64,000 nucleotides of DNA from JBGSKY01 sp041740995. GTDB taxonomy: Bacteria; Planctomycetota; Planctomycetia; Pirellulales; Pirellulaceae. This document shows positions 44,182-52,629 of the stretch, in pieces. Every line of letters starts with the position of its first letter. Within the stretch, counting starts at the first letter, position 1. Location of the stretch: the NCBI GenBank assembly GCA_041740995.1, contig JBGSKY010000136.1:1-64000 (forward strand), given 5' to 3'. The position numbers were made by a program, and so were the translations under genes. The notes beneath the pieces were generated by a model. It worked only from the letters and a program-made list of their open reading frames with translations. It made no database searches and had not been told where the DNA came from.

Positions 44182-45432
44182 ATGCAACGCAGAAACTTTT
44201 TATCGCAGGTTGCTGTCAGTAGTCTGGCATCCGCGTTTCTCACGTCGATCGCGTTGGGGAATGATAAGACTCGCGCCCCCAAGATCATGCTTCGGTCTTC
44301 GTGGCAGACAGTTAACATTGGCGACATCGGACACACGCCTGGTGTTCTGGCGCTACTGGAGCAACATCTACCCGAAGCAAATGTAGCGCTATGGCCCAGT
44401 GACATTGGTCAGGGTGTTAAAGAAATGCTACTTCGACGATTCCCAAAGCTAACGATTGTGGAGGGAGAAGCGGCAATTCAGGCTGCGATTGAAGACTCCG
44501 ATTTTTTACTTCACGGCTCCGGACCATCCTTAGTCGCAGCCAATTCCATCGAGCGATGGAAAAACGCAACCAAGAAACCATATGGTGTTTTCGGGATCAC
44601 GCTGCCCGAATCTCAGTCAGACCAACGGATTGTCGATTTGCTAAGTGGCGCACAATTCGTCTACTTCCGTGACAGCGCTTCGCTGAAACTGGCAAAGAGC
44701 AAAGGAGTAGCTTCACCGCTAATGGCTTTTGGACCGGACGGTGCGTTTGCAGTTGACGTTCGTGACGACCTGAAAGCAATCGATTTCTTATCGCGACACG
44801 ATCTCCTTGAAGGCCAATTTTTGTGCTGCATTCCGCGTTACCGCAACACACCTTATTGGCTCATTGAGCGAAAGAACACGAGCGTCGACGAAACCAAACT
44901 TGCAGTTAACGATGCGATGAAAGAACAAGATTGCCGTCCACTTCGTGAAGCTATCATTCGTATCGTTCGAGAAACGTCGTTGAAGGTTTTGGTCTGCCCA
45001 GAAGACGAAACTCAAATGAAATTAGGGAAAGAGTTGATCATTGATCAACTGCCGAACGACGTGCGGCAGCGTGTGGTTTGGCGAGAAAATTTTTGGCTGA
45101 CCGACGAAGCGGTAAGTACGTACATCCGCAGTGCAGGCTTGTTTGGTCACGAAATGCATTCTCCGATCATGTGCATCGGAAATGGCGTGCCGGCTATTGT
45201 TTGTCGATGGAAAGAGCAAACTAGCAAAGGAATTATGTGGCGTGACATTGGGCTCGGCGAATGGCTTTTTGACTTTGATCGGCCCGACGAACGAGACTCT
45301 TTCGTTCCGGCCGTGTTAGAGCTGGCCAAAAATTTGCCTGACGCGAAAGCAAAAGCTGCTCGAGCACAGGCCTTTGTTAGAGAACTTCATACGCAGTCAC
45401 TGCAAGAGTTTAAGGAAACGTTCTTGCTTTAG
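44182..45432 (+). CDS. Polysaccharide pyruvyl transferase-family protein, Tat-exported
   Basis: The N-terminus MQRRNFLSQVAVSSLASAFL is a Tat signal with RRNFL. The mature part resembles the polysaccharide pyruvyl transferase family (PF04230): NIGDIGHTPGVLALLEQHLPEANV near the start is the GDxxxxxG-type phrase of the family. LLHGSGPSLVAANSI, KPYGVFGITL and VYFRDSASLKLAKSKG are also in the expected places, and a HEMHSPIMCIGNGVPAIV segment matches its late His-containing motif. Pyruvyl transferases use phosphoenolpyruvate, a cytoplasmic donor, so an exported one is odd; it may have another reaction. A GGAG ribosome site precedes the ATG. The gene is monocistronic. Confidence 0.75.
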   Translation: MQRRNFLSQVAVSSLASAFLTSIALGNDKTRAPKIMLRSSWQTVNIGDIGHTPGVLALLEQHLPEANVALWPSDIGQGVKEMLLRRFPKLTIVEGEAAIQAAIEDSDFLLHGSGPSLVAANSIERWKNATKKPYGVFGITLPESQSDQRIVDLLSGAQFVYFRDSASLKLAKSKGVASPLMAFGPDGAFAVDVRDDLKAIDFLSRHDLLEGQFLCCIPRYRNTPYWLIERKNTSVDETKLAVNDAMKEQDCRPLREAIIRIVRETSLKVLVCPEDETQMKLGKELIIDQLPNDVRQRVVWRENFWLTDEAVSTYIRSAGLFGHEMHSPIMCIGNGVPAIVCRWKEQTSKGIMWRDIGLGEWLFDFDRPDERDSFVPAVLELAKNLPDAKAKAARAQAFVRELHTQSLQEFKETFLL

Positions 45433-45537
45433 ACATCTTCAGCTAGCAATACATATTATTGAGGTGAGCATTTTTACTTGAACAATATCAGCCGCTGATT
45501 CGTTTTGAATGAGTGGCAGATTTTTTTCGACGCTTTT

Positions 45538-45885
45538 ATGGTTTCAAAAATGACAATTCGCAATCAGCTCTTAAGTCTCGCGTTGATCGGCAGCTTCTTT
45601 GCTTTCTCAACAAGTAGCTCAACGGCACAAGCAGCGGGGCGGGGCGGGCTCTTCGGGCGATCGATTTCGACTCCGAACTCGACGTATTCAAGGGGCTCGA
45701 ACTATAGGACTCCTCAATCTCAAGTTTATAGCCAGCCAAAATCATACAGCGGCTATCGTATTCGCAGTGCTCCTTACGGCATCGCTTATCGCGATTCCAG
45801 CGGACGTTACGCGCCAGGCAGCGGACCGTCTTTCGGTCCGGGAATTCCTGGGTTTGGAATGAACGCCCGCAGCGCTGGCCGCTGA
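45538..45885 (+). CDS. Small exported hypothetical protein, Gly/Ser/Tyr-rich
   Basis: From the ATG at 45538 the product has about 115 residues (45550 and 45505 are other starts). A signal peptide (LLSLALIGSFFAFSTSSSTAQA) is followed by a basic, low-complexity chain of Gly, Ser, Arg, Tyr and Pro with no Cys and little order; RSAPYGIAYRDSSGRYAPG is its most regular part. Proteins of this type may be wall or matrix components. The function is unknown. It follows the pyruvyl transferase-family gene by 105 bases on the same strand. Confidence 0.55.
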   Translation: MVSKMTIRNQLLSLALIGSFFAFSTSSSTAQAAGRGGLFGRSISTPNSTYSRGSNYRTPQSQVYSQPKSYSGYRIRSAPYGIAYRDSSGRYAPGSGPSFGPGIPGFGMNARSAGR

Positions 45886-46314
45886 TTCTAAAGGCAAACG
45901 TATCTGATCAAACGAATTCTTGCCTATTCAACAATTATCCAGACTTATTGCCGAGCAATTTCCTCTGTTGATGGCAGCGGAATCTACTGAAATGCTGCGG
46001 AAGGTCGATCTACGAAACTTGATTTCTGTTGATTGAGGCCGCCAGGACAACCCTTTCATCAAGTTAGGTTGATCGACGGTTGTGCCGTCGCGAACCGAAA
46101 CGTGAGCAATTCAGATTCGGAACGGGCCGCCATGCGATTATAGTCGTATGGCCATTTCGCATTTGCTTGAAGTCCTGTCGAGATCTCCGACTACTCTGAA
46201 TTCTGCAAGTGCCGAAGTTATCAGAGCCAAATACGTTCGCTATCGAGCTGGTGTAGAATATGACTCGACGCAATTCATGTTGGCCTCTACTCTCCCAATT
46301 TAGGAAACGAATTC
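45886..46314. other. Intergenic region, 429 bases
   Basis: I see no gene, strong hairpin or clear promoter here beyond what must drive the TIM-barrel gene at 46315. Confidence 0.4.
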
Positions 46315-47142
46315 ATGCAACGACGAGAATTTCTTTCATCAGCTGCGACCCTTTACGGAGGACTGACGCTTTCTTCTCTCGGTCGAAATGTTTTCGCAGC
46401 CGGCAGATATGATTCGCTGCATCTTGGAATCCAGCTCTATTCGCTTCGCGGTTATCCGGTCGAGCAGGCTTTGAAACATGCAAAAGAATTGGGATTCTCG
46501 CACGTCGAGTTTTACAGTGGAATGTTTGCTGTAAATTCCAATCAAGATCAGATCGATGCAATGCTAAAGAACGTTGCAGACATTGGACTAAAGATCTCAG
46601 GTTACGGGGTCATGCCCTTCACCAGTAACCACGAAGAGAATGAAAAAACGTTTAAGTTTGCCAAAGCCGCGAAAATCCATACGCTCATGGCCTCGCCAAC
46701 AACAGACTCTTTTGAAAGTCTCAACTCGCTAGTGAAGGATTATGATATTCGAATTGCGATACACAATCATGGACCTACCGACCGATACGCTAAGGCGATC
46801 GACGTTCTGACCGCTGTCGAGAAGCAAGATCCTCGAATTGGAGCCTGCGCCGACTTAGGGCACTACATTCGATCAGGAGAAAAACCGACGGAGGTGATTC
46901 GTGTTCTAGAGGGGCGATTGTTTGGGGTACATTTAAAAGACTTTGCCCAGATGCAAGATAAGACACAAGGAGTTATCCTCGGGAAAGGGCATCTGAATTG
47001 TGCTGAAGTCTTTGATGCCCTTGTCAACGCAGGCTTCCCAGACGATGGAGCATTGTCACTCGAGTACGAAGAAAACGAATTGAATCCCATCGAAGATATC
47101 AGGCAGTGCCAAGCCGTGGCGCGAGCTGCAATGACGAACTAA
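46315..47142 (+). CDS. Sugar phosphate isomerase/epimerase-like TIM-barrel protein, Tat-exported
   Basis: An AGGAAA ribosome site precedes ATG 46315. The N-terminus MQRREFLSSAATLYGGLTL is a Tat signal. The remainder is a xylose-isomerase-like TIM barrel (AP endonuclease 2 family): LGIQLYSLRGYPVEQALKHA, LGFSHVEFYSG, IAIHNHGPTDRY, IGACADLGHYIRSGE, VHLKDFAQMQ and LSLEYEENE carry the His, Asp and Glu metal ligands at the strand ends. Planctomycetes have many exported members, presumably acting on sugars in the periplasm; the reaction is not known. It converges on the Kelch gene and is not part of the acid-sugar operon. Confidence 0.85.
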   Translation: MQRREFLSSAATLYGGLTLSSLGRNVFAAGRYDSLHLGIQLYSLRGYPVEQALKHAKELGFSHVEFYSGMFAVNSNQDQIDAMLKNVADIGLKISGYGVMPFTSNHEENEKTFKFAKAAKIHTLMASPTTDSFESLNSLVKDYDIRIAIHNHGPTDRYAKAIDVLTAVEKQDPRIGACADLGHYIRSGEKPTEVIRVLEGRLFGVHLKDFAQMQDKTQGVILGKGHLNCAEVFDALVNAGFPDDGALSLEYEENELNPIEDIRQCQAVARAAMTN

Positions 47143-47252
47143 CTTAATCGAATGAAACGACTCATTGCCAGATGGCTATGTTTCAACGCAAAAGCCCCGC
47201 TGGACACCGGGCTCAGCAACTACTGGATTGGTTTTGAAATTCCGCCATCCCG

Positions 47253-48287
47253 TCATTCGGATTTCGGTTGGTCTTGCTTTCGTTCAAGTCTCAGAATCTC
47301 TATCGTATCGAGCTCGGGCCCGCCGCCACGACCGCCACTGCCTGAGCACGTATACAATGCGTTTTTCCACTCTACGATACCGGTTCCATGACGCCCGGTG
47401 GCAAAATTCGAGGCTGTTGTCCAGGTCTGAGTCATGGTATCGAGTATCTGAACTTCCGAATGCGCTTTGGGCTGACTAAGACTCTCACCACCGGCAATGA
47501 GCAATCGGTTATCAAGAACAAAAGCAGCGCAGCCTGCCCTGGGAGTCGGCAAGTTGGACGCTGGCGGCAGTGTGGACCATGTGTTGGTTTTGCAGTCGTA
47601 GACATCGACTTCAGGAATGCATAAGTCGAACACTTGCTTGCTCACTCCTGATGTCTTGCGACCACCGGCCGCATAAAGTTGGTCGCCGATAAATTCGACA
47701 TGAAAATGATCACGTTCTCGAGGTGCATCAGCCAACGGCTCCCAAGTGTTGGTAACCAAATCGAATCGATCAAGCCATTCAACCCAGCCGTCCCAGTGAC
47801 CATTCTGAATCCCACAAACTAAATAGAGATAGTCGCCGTGAATTGCAGCCCCTGCGCCTCCACGCCGGCGCTCAGCAGGAATCTCCGCTCCCCATGACCA
47901 GCGATCGTCATTGGGATCGTAGACCATAATTCGATCGACTGGTGTCTCGTGCGGGTAAGCTCCCGTCATTGCACCAACGATCAGAATTCGATTCGCCCAG
48001 ACCACGGGTTGAAAGTGATGGATCTCCAACGGTGGACGACTGCCTTCGGACCAAGTCAGAGTTGCTGGATCGAAGATATCGACGGGTTTAATTCCTCTGC
48101 CGCCCAACGAATAGAAGCGGTCACCGCAGGCTACGAAAGCCGCTTCGTGACGTGCATGAGGCATTCCTATCGTTTCGAGAATTTCCCATCGAATGGGCTC
48201 CTGGCATAATGCAGGACTTGACGCAAACATGCATAGGCAAGCGAAATTAACGAGAGATTTAGAAAGTTTGTTGTTTCTCATATCCAT
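47253..48287 (-). CDS. Kelch-repeat beta-propeller protein, exported
   Basis: A signal peptide (LVNFACLCMFASSPALCQ) is followed by about six Kelch repeats, each with a Gly pair and a following Tyr/Trp: DRFYSLGGRGIKPVDIFDP, ANRILIVGAMTGAYP, DYLYLVCGIQNGHWDGWVEW, DQLYAAGGRKTSGVS, NRLLIAGGESLSQPK and a last one around ALYTCSGSGGRGGG. Kelch propellers serve as binding scaffolds or, in a few cases (N-acetylneuraminate epimerase, galactose oxidase), as sugar enzymes; no copper site is visible. It is the last gene of the acid-sugar operon, 78 bases after the glycoside hydrolase, so a role in handling the same carbohydrate is likely. Confidence 0.8.
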   Translation of the reverse strand: MDMRNNKLSKSLVNFACLCMFASSPALCQEPIRWEILETIGMPHARHEAAFVACGDRFYSLGGRGIKPVDIFDPATLTWSEGSRPPLEIHHFQPVVWANRILIVGAMTGAYPHETPVDRIMVYDPNDDRWSWGAEIPAERRRGGAGAAIHGDYLYLVCGIQNGHWDGWVEWLDRFDLVTNTWEPLADAPRERDHFHVEFIGDQLYAAGGRKTSGVSKQVFDLCIPEVDVYDCKTNTWSTLPPASNLPTPRAGCAAFVLDNRLLIAGGESLSQPKAHSEVQILDTMTQTWTTASNFATGRHGTGIVEWKNALYTCSGSGGRGGGPELDTIEILRLERKQDQPKSE

Positions 48288-48365
48288 CCAATAAGATTGC
48301 TATCAACCACACAAGCCAACCACGATTGATCGGCGCATACCAATTCAATGCGACAGCCAACTTCG

Positions 48366-50813
48366 CTACTTCCTAACGACGACCAACCAATCTTGGTCGG
48401 CATCCGAAGGCGGATTTCCAAGTGGAACGGACTTGCCGCCAGCTACGGACTTCACCTTCGATTCGATTAGTTCACCGCCGATACGCGGGTTGAACCAACG
48501 AACGGTAAAACTGCCCTTGGCTCCACCAAGATCAAGTTCGCTGGTACCGCCACTAGGCAAATAGACCAGATAAACTTCACCTGTTTTTGCGAAACAGAAT
48601 TTTGAGTTGTCACTTTTCGTGTTGCCAATAAGAGCGTCCGCGTTTTGCATTTCCCAATACGGGATTTCGTTCGAAGCGAAAAAATCGATCGCCAATCGAC
48701 AAAAATCCCAACTACGATCGCGGCTTCGATAATCTTCACAGATGAGATCGTTCTCCGGCAGTGAATAACCGAAGTAATACTCGACACCAGCCCCGCCAGC
48801 CATCAGCGTTCCCCACAGGCACAACTTTCGCACGTCGTGCATCGTATACTTCTTTCCGTCTTGGGTCGCGGTTCCATCATTTCCTTTGTAACCTGGGTCA
48901 GCCGGTACGCCATCGCTCGCCGGATTTTGCTCGTCATTGGCAACGACCCACGGCTTGCCTGCTTGATTTGATTCCTTGACCCACTTCAATGTTTGCTGGT
49001 GTGCCTGGCTCCACGAGTTCTGAAGAGACAAACCAGTCAGCAAAGACTTTTCTCCCAGAAGCGGCGTGTAAACCTTGTTCTGTTGTCCAGGAAAAGTATG
49101 AAGCACGATGTTGTGATTATACGGGTCAGTATCATGAAGATACTTCACCATGTCTCGGACTTCTTCCGTGCTCTGCGTGTTCTCTTCGCCGATGTTCCAG
49201 TTAAGGGCAAGGGCGTGACCAAAACGAGCGATCAGTTCTCGACAGTAAAGCTTACGTTCTGGACCAAGCTTGCCACCGTCGAGCGATTCGGGAACACGAC
49301 TAACGACTAATTTGTCACCGCGACGATCATCATCCATTTCGTTCTCTTGAAGCTTGAAATGAAGATAAAGTCCTTTGGCCGTCGCATGGTCAAAGACGAT
49401 ACCCCATTGATCGAGCTTCGAGCAGTCCCAGTGCATCTTGTCGTTTCGATCGACAAAGGGCCAAACGTTATCTCCATCACCACTTGCGTTATAAGTCAAG
49501 AACGAGAAGGCATTGACGCCTTTACTCGACAAATAATTCAGCGCACCGATAAGCCCTTTGCCCTTCCCGTCCTTCCAAGTCGGGTCGCCGCTCGTCCAGT
49601 CGGCAGCGTGTGGTTGCCAAGTCTTAAGTGGGACCTTGGCGGCCTTGCCTGCGATGGTATTGTCGAAGTCGGTGTAGGCCAGCAAAGTCTCCGGCGCATC
49701 GGGTCCTGCCTTCAGAAAATATTTCTTGGATCCAGCGAACTGTAAGTGATGCTTGCCGACGTAGGTCAGCCGCCCCTGCGATCGAAAGTCGACTCCCTTT
49801 TTATCGGATGCTGCGATCGTAAAAGTCCCTTGAACACCATCAAACGGTGGGACTGCCGAGCCAGTCCGTTCGATTGCAGCATTGATACCTTGTCGCATGG
49901 AAACGACGTAATTCCATTCGCCCACTTTGTCCGGCGACAAATGAGCAACCCACTTGGTGCCTGAATCGGCGGATGAGTTGGCAGCATCGCCGTCCGCCGC
50001 AAAGTAACCTGGCACCGAGAACTTTGGTGCTCCGCTTTCATGCGTAAACAAAACATCGAAGGCTAAATCGGTAAACGGATTGGGTTCGATATCAAGTTCG
50101 TTTGCAAATGGTCCGTCGAGCACTATAGAAACCTTATGCCATTGTTTCAGTTCGCCACGTATGACGACAGTTCCGTCACCGTCCTCCTTTCGCGGCAACA
50201 CCAACCGTGGACCATTCGGATTCACTATCACCGGAGCAATCTTAGACGAGTCCATTTCCGCAACCGCAATCTTCGTTGCTTCATCTGCCGGAACAAACAC
50301 GAGTTGCGAGATTCTCCCACGACTAGAATCTCGCCCTTTCTCGGATGCTATCTGCGAACGGAGTGTAAGAACGTCACCCGAATCGAGTGCAACACTATTC
50401 CAGGTCACCGTGAACGGTGGACCTTCTTCGAACGTCTTTTCACTCAACGGACAAGTGAACTTACCAAGCTCTACATCATTGGAGGAAAATTGATACGTCG
50501 ATTGACCATCGTTTTCACCTACAGCGGAAAGCGTGACGTCGTATCGTCCACTTGGAAAAGGAAAGGCAGTCTGAACTTGACCAGACTTATTATGCGCTGG
50601 ATTGAGTGCAAGCCATTTTCTTTCGTCTAGGTAATAGCCAGTTCCTTCGAGTGAGAATTGCTCGGCAGTGATGACAAGTTGAGGTTCTGCCGCTGAAGTC
50701 GCTGAAACTGAATCAACCTTGGAAGCTTCGTCTGCTACCAAGCGTTGTGAACCAGACAACATTAGCAACATAAGAGTAAGAAACAGTGACGACTCACAAT
50801 TTAGCTTGTACAT
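48366..50813 (-). CDS. DUF5060-type glycoside hydrolase, exported
   Basis: A signal peptide (LFLTLMLLMLSGSQRLVA) precedes several domains. An N-terminal beta-sandwich of about 140 residues may bind sugar. A DUF5060 domain has WHKVSIVLDGPFANELDIEPNPF, and then an (alpha/beta)8-barrel-like catalytic part contains LKAGPDAPETLLAYTDFD, NAFSFLTYNASGDGDNVW, ALNWNIGEEN (likely acid/base Glu on a strand end) and VVANDEQNPASDG. A last beta domain (YLVYLPSGGTSELDLGGAKG) is of the collagen-binding-like type seen after DUF4038 (GH140-related apiosidase) enzymes. It should cut a glycoside outside the cytoplasm. It is 74 bases downstream of the acid-sugar dehydrogenase, with no terminator between them. Confidence 0.8.
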   Translation of the reverse strand: MYKLNCESSLFLTLMLLMLSGSQRLVADEASKVDSVSATSAAEPQLVITAEQFSLEGTGYYLDERKWLALNPAHNKSGQVQTAFPFPSGRYDVTLSAVGENDGQSTYQFSSNDVELGKFTCPLSEKTFEEGPPFTVTWNSVALDSGDVLTLRSQIASEKGRDSSRGRISQLVFVPADEATKIAVAEMDSSKIAPVIVNPNGPRLVLPRKEDGDGTVVIRGELKQWHKVSIVLDGPFANELDIEPNPFTDLAFDVLFTHESGAPKFSVPGYFAADGDAANSSADSGTKWVAHLSPDKVGEWNYVVSMRQGINAAIERTGSAVPPFDGVQGTFTIAASDKKGVDFRSQGRLTYVGKHHLQFAGSKKYFLKAGPDAPETLLAYTDFDNTIAGKAAKVPLKTWQPHAADWTSGDPTWKDGKGKGLIGALNYLSSKGVNAFSFLTYNASGDGDNVWPFVDRNDKMHWDCSKLDQWGIVFDHATAKGLYLHFKLQENEMDDDRRGDKLVVSRVPESLDGGKLGPERKLYCRELIARFGHALALNWNIGEENTQSTEEVRDMVKYLHDTDPYNHNIVLHTFPGQQNKVYTPLLGEKSLLTGLSLQNSWSQAHQQTLKWVKESNQAGKPWVVANDEQNPASDGVPADPGYKGNDGTATQDGKKYTMHDVRKLCLWGTLMAGGAGVEYYFGYSLPENDLICEDYRSRDRSWDFCRLAIDFFASNEIPYWEMQNADALIGNTKSDNSKFCFAKTGEVYLVYLPSGGTSELDLGGAKGSFTVRWFNPRIGGELIESKVKSVAGGKSVPLGNPPSDADQDWLVVVRK

Positions 50814-50887
50814 AAATGAATTTCTTCGGAGAGGTTTGAGGTTAAACGTAATGTTACAATTTAAGGTGTGACGATCTGGAACTGCGA

Positions 50888-51997
50888 CTAATCACATGTA
50901 ACGACCGCCTTCGAAATAGCTTTGGCCACTGATTCGGCAACGTCGGCTGTAGATGCCTTACCACCTTGATCCACGGTCTTCAGTTGCCCTTCTTTCAATA
51001 ACTGAGCCACAGTCGATTCGATCAGTGCACCGGCTTTACTAGCAGCCGAATCGCCATGTCGCGTCCCTAACCAATCCAACATCATCGCAGCGGAAAGAAT
51101 CGTTGCGATGGGATTGGCGATATTCTTGCCGGCCAACTGAGGAGCGGTTCCATGCGAAGGCTGAAAGAGCGCATGCTTGTCGCCAATTTCGGCCGACGGA
51201 GCCATTCCAAGACCACCGACAATAGCCGCACCGAGATCGGACAAAATATCGCCGAATTGATTCTCCATCACGAGAACATCCCAGTCGCTCGGCGAGGTCA
51301 CCATGTATAAGCTCATCGCGTCAACGTAAGTCGCATCCGATTCGATCTCTGGATAACGCGCCGCAACTTCGAAGAAGACTTTACGAAAAAATGCGAAGCT
51401 TCGAAACACGTTGGCCTTATCGACACAGGTCACTCGTCGTTTTCCATCGCTTGGTCTCCCTTTACGACGCTGAGCCAATTGGAACGCATAGTTGACGACA
51501 CGTTCAGTCCCTTGACGAGTAATCACGATGGTGTCGGTGGCGACTTGGTCATTAAGAAGACAGCCACCGCCAAACGAAGCGAACAGGCCCTCTAGATTTT
51601 CACGCAGAATGACCATATCGATCCCTGCGTCAGCGGTGTTCAACGGTGTCCGGACTCCTGGATATAGTTTCACCGGCCGAACGGCTGCATAGAGCCCCAT
51701 CGCTCGACGAAGTCCCATCATCATGTCTGGCTGGACTTCGGTTCCATCGGGTTTGCGAACATCGGGCAAACCGATCGCGGCCAATAGCACTGCATCGGAA
51801 GCCAAGCAATCGTCAAGGACTTCGCTTGGAATCGCGACACCATGTTTTCGATAATGCTCAGCGCCCGCTGCATGGCAATTGATCTTCAGCGAAACATCGC
51901 AGACTGTCTCTATTGCTTCCAACGTCAACAACGTAGCATCAAGGCATTCTGGACCGATGCCGTCTCCTGGTAGAGCGGCGACTGTGTAGGTTTTCAA
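50888..51997 (-). CDS. Isopropylmalate/tartrate dehydrogenase-like decarboxylating dehydrogenase
   Basis: The sequence belongs to the isocitrate/isopropylmalate dehydrogenase superfamily: TVAALPGDGIGPECLDATL at the N-terminus, ILRENLEGLFASFGGG in place of the substrate-helix motif, and MENQFGDILSDLGAAIVGGLGMAPSA for NAD and metal binding. It lies with an OtnK kinase and an OtnC aldolase rather than with leuCD, so a role in leucine synthesis is unlikely. It should oxidise a 2- or 3-hydroxy acid, perhaps a tetronate or tartrate-like acid, with or without decarboxylation. PdxA2 of D-threonate breakdown belongs to the same superfamily. The start ATG overlaps the aldolase stop by four bases. Confidence 0.85.
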   Translation of the reverse strand: MKTYTVAALPGDGIGPECLDATLLTLEAIETVCDVSLKINCHAAGAEHYRKHGVAIPSEVLDDCLASDAVLLAAIGLPDVRKPDGTEVQPDMMMGLRRAMGLYAAVRPVKLYPGVRTPLNTADAGIDMVILRENLEGLFASFGGGCLLNDQVATDTIVITRQGTERVVNYAFQLAQRRKGRPSDGKRRVTCVDKANVFRSFAFFRKVFFEVAARYPEIESDATYVDAMSLYMVTSPSDWDVLVMENQFGDILSDLGAAIVGGLGMAPSAEIGDKHALFQPSHGTAPQLAGKNIANPIATILSAAMMLDWLGTRHGDSAASKAGALIESTVAQLLKEGQLKTVDQGGKASTADVAESVAKAISKAVVTCD

Positions 51998-52629
51998 GAA
52001 TCCTTCTCCAATAAAGTTAGCCGTTGAACCTGCTCGCTGTTTAAAAAACGCGTTGGCATGCCCTTGAGCATTAAAAATAGTTTTGCTGTTTCTTCTAGCT
52101 CTTCGACTGCGTACACCGCACTGTCCAAGTCGCGGCCACCAATGACCGGGCCGTGATTGGCTAATAGAACTCCTCGAGCCGACTTCGACGCTTTTTCAAC
52201 AGCATCCGCTAACGAAATGTCGCCTGGAGCAAAATACGGAACGAGCGGCAACCTTCCGACTCGCATCACAAAGTAGGCAGTGATTGGTGGCAACACGTTT
52301 TCGGGATCAATGTCGCTGAGACAACTTACCGCCACGGACCAAGTGGAATGCAAGTGTACGATAGCTAGTTCGTTCGCTCGCGATCGGTAATAGGCGGCAT
52401 GCAAGAACGCTTCCTTCGATGGTGGTAGACCGTCGATTAAGTTGCCCGATGAGTCGAGTCGCGAAATCTGATCAGGGTCCAATCTTCCGAGGCAAGAGTT
52501 GGTTGGTGTAATCAATAAACCATCCGGCAATCGAACGCTAAGGTTTCCGGAGCTTCCCGAAGTCAGTCCACGCTCGAACAGCGATCGCCCATGTGCAACC
52601 ATTTGTTCTCGAAGTTCGCGTTCGCTCAT
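51994..52629 (-). CDS. otnC: Class II aldolase, OtnC-like (3-oxo-tetronate 4-phosphate decarboxylase type)
   Basis: This 211-residue class II aldolase/adducin-fold enzyme has SGSSGNLSVRL, the catalytic Glu73 in PSKEAFLHAAYY, zinc His92 and His94 in VHLHSTWS, and His159 in ANHGPVIGG. The OtnC family decarboxylates 3-oxo-tetronate 4-phosphate to dihydroxyacetone phosphate, working after OtnK. The neighbouring kinase of exactly that type makes this role the leading guess, but other acid-sugar phosphates are possible. Both ends overlap neighbours by four bases (start with the kinase stop, stop with the dehydrogenase start), implying coupled translation. Confidence 0.82.
   Translation of the reverse strand: MSERELREQMVAHGRSLFERGLTSGSSGNLSVRLPDGLLITPTNSCLGRLDPDQISRLDSSGNLIDGLPPSKEAFLHAAYYRSRANELAIVHLHSTWSVAVSCLSDIDPENVLPPITAYFVMRVGRLPLVPYFAPGDISLADAVEKASKSARGVLLANHGPVIGGRDLDSAVYAVEELEETAKLFLMLKGMPTRFLNSEQVQRLTLLEKDS

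Noticed and set aside
47191..47215. AGCCC/GGGCT hairpin between the TIM-barrel and Kelch genes as terminator
   Set aside because: Only five or six pairs with a bulge and no T-tract; too weak to call.
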